A DNA stretch of 32,519 bases from Pseudomonas syringae (GTDB lineage: Bacteria > Pseudomonadota > Gammaproteobacteria > Pseudomonadales > Pseudomonadaceae), in the NCBI RefSeq assembly GCF_021605415.1, contig NZ_WKEQ01000051.1, forward strand, positions 1 through 32,519. The letters run 5' to 3'. Positions within the stretch are counted from its first letter, which is position 1. Each line of letters begins with the position of its first letter. Position numbers and translations under genes: made by a program. Of the stretch, positions 32,428 to 32,519 are shown piece after piece. The notes under the pieces were generated by a model that saw only the letters and a program-made list of their open reading frames with translations, was not told where the DNA came from and searched no databases.

Positions 32428-32460
32428 TGATCGTTCCCACGTTCTGCGTGGGAACGATCA
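32428..32460. repeat. Inverted repeat, CGTTCCCACG...GTGGGAACG family
   Basis: TGATCGTTCCCAC (32428-32440) and GTGGGAACGATCA (32448-32460) form a perfect 13-bp stem. It lies between the chemoreceptor and the gene at the right edge, whose stops converge. Third copy in the window. Confidence 0.82.
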
Positions 32461-32475
32461 GTGGTGAAGGTTTTC

Positions 32476-32519
32476 TCAGCGTTCGATGATGGCCGTAACG
32501 CCCTGCCCACCCGCCGCAC
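32476..32519 (-). CDS. C-terminal end of a probable thiolase (partial)
   Basis: The last 13 complete codons before a TGA read AAGGQGVTAIIER. A glycine-rich GGGQG or AGGQG followed by a short hydrophobic strand and ER is the usual C-terminus of acetyl-CoA C-acyltransferases. The rest of the gene lies beyond position 32519, so the identity rests on this short segment only. Confidence 0.5.
   Translation of the reverse strand, partial: AAGGQGVTAIIER

Overview
The window looks like a chromosomal segment of a Pseudomonas, most likely of the P. fluorescens group. The evidence is high GC with typical pseudomonad codon use, several families of REP/REPIN hairpins between genes, and a gene order that recalls the bau / PA0130-PA0148 neighbourhood of P. 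aeruginosa PAO1 (from memory, not aligned). No prophage, transposase, CRISPR array or tRNA gene is visible.

Left half (about 1-19.2 kb): nucleobase and beta-alanine catabolism. A possible rrn-type promoter fires leftward out of the window at the edge. Next come a CoA-acylating semialdehyde dehydrogenase (bauC/mmsA) and beta-alanine:pyruvate transaminase (bauA), with a divergent LysR regulator (bauR). These are followed by an NCS2 xanthine/urate-type permease, a RutR-like TetR regulator and a YigZ/IMPACT protein. A BMP-type nucleoside ABC importer (one ATPase, two permeases) comes next. A small MerR / membrane protein / SDR island interrupts the theme. It resumes with 8-oxoguanine deaminase, then a ChaA-type cation antiporter, then the BMP substrate-binding protein, a 2-oxoglutarate/Fe(II) oxygenase and an adenine-deaminase-type enzyme. 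Together these can import purine nucleosides and bases, deaminate them, and finish pyrimidine-derived beta-alanine or beta-aminoisobutyrate.

The main finding by eye is that four of these units (bauA, the NCS2 permease, the ABC operon and the separately encoded BMP gene) each carry a -24/-12 sigma54-type promoter (GG-N10-GC with extra matches) at a plausible distance from the start codon. Two also have an NtrC-like dyad about 110-135 bp upstream of the predicted start of transcription. The region therefore looks like a dispersed nitrogen-scavenging regulon. The 574-bp gap before the ABC operon also holds three perfect DnaA boxes sharing the 10-mer CTGTGGATAA, far from any visible dnaA gene.

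Right half (about 19.2-32.5 kb): two MFS transporters, an ArsR-type regulator, a LysR / zinc-type alcohol dehydrogenase-like pair and a 57-aa orphan. A copper-efflux cluster follows (copZ, a small exported protein, copA, cueR), with CueR-type dyads in 19-bp-spacer promoters before copZ and copA. Then come a RIO-type kinase, a dCache chemoreceptor and, at the right edge, the last codons of a probable thiolase.

All assignments rest on reading the sequence and on remembered family features; no database search was run.
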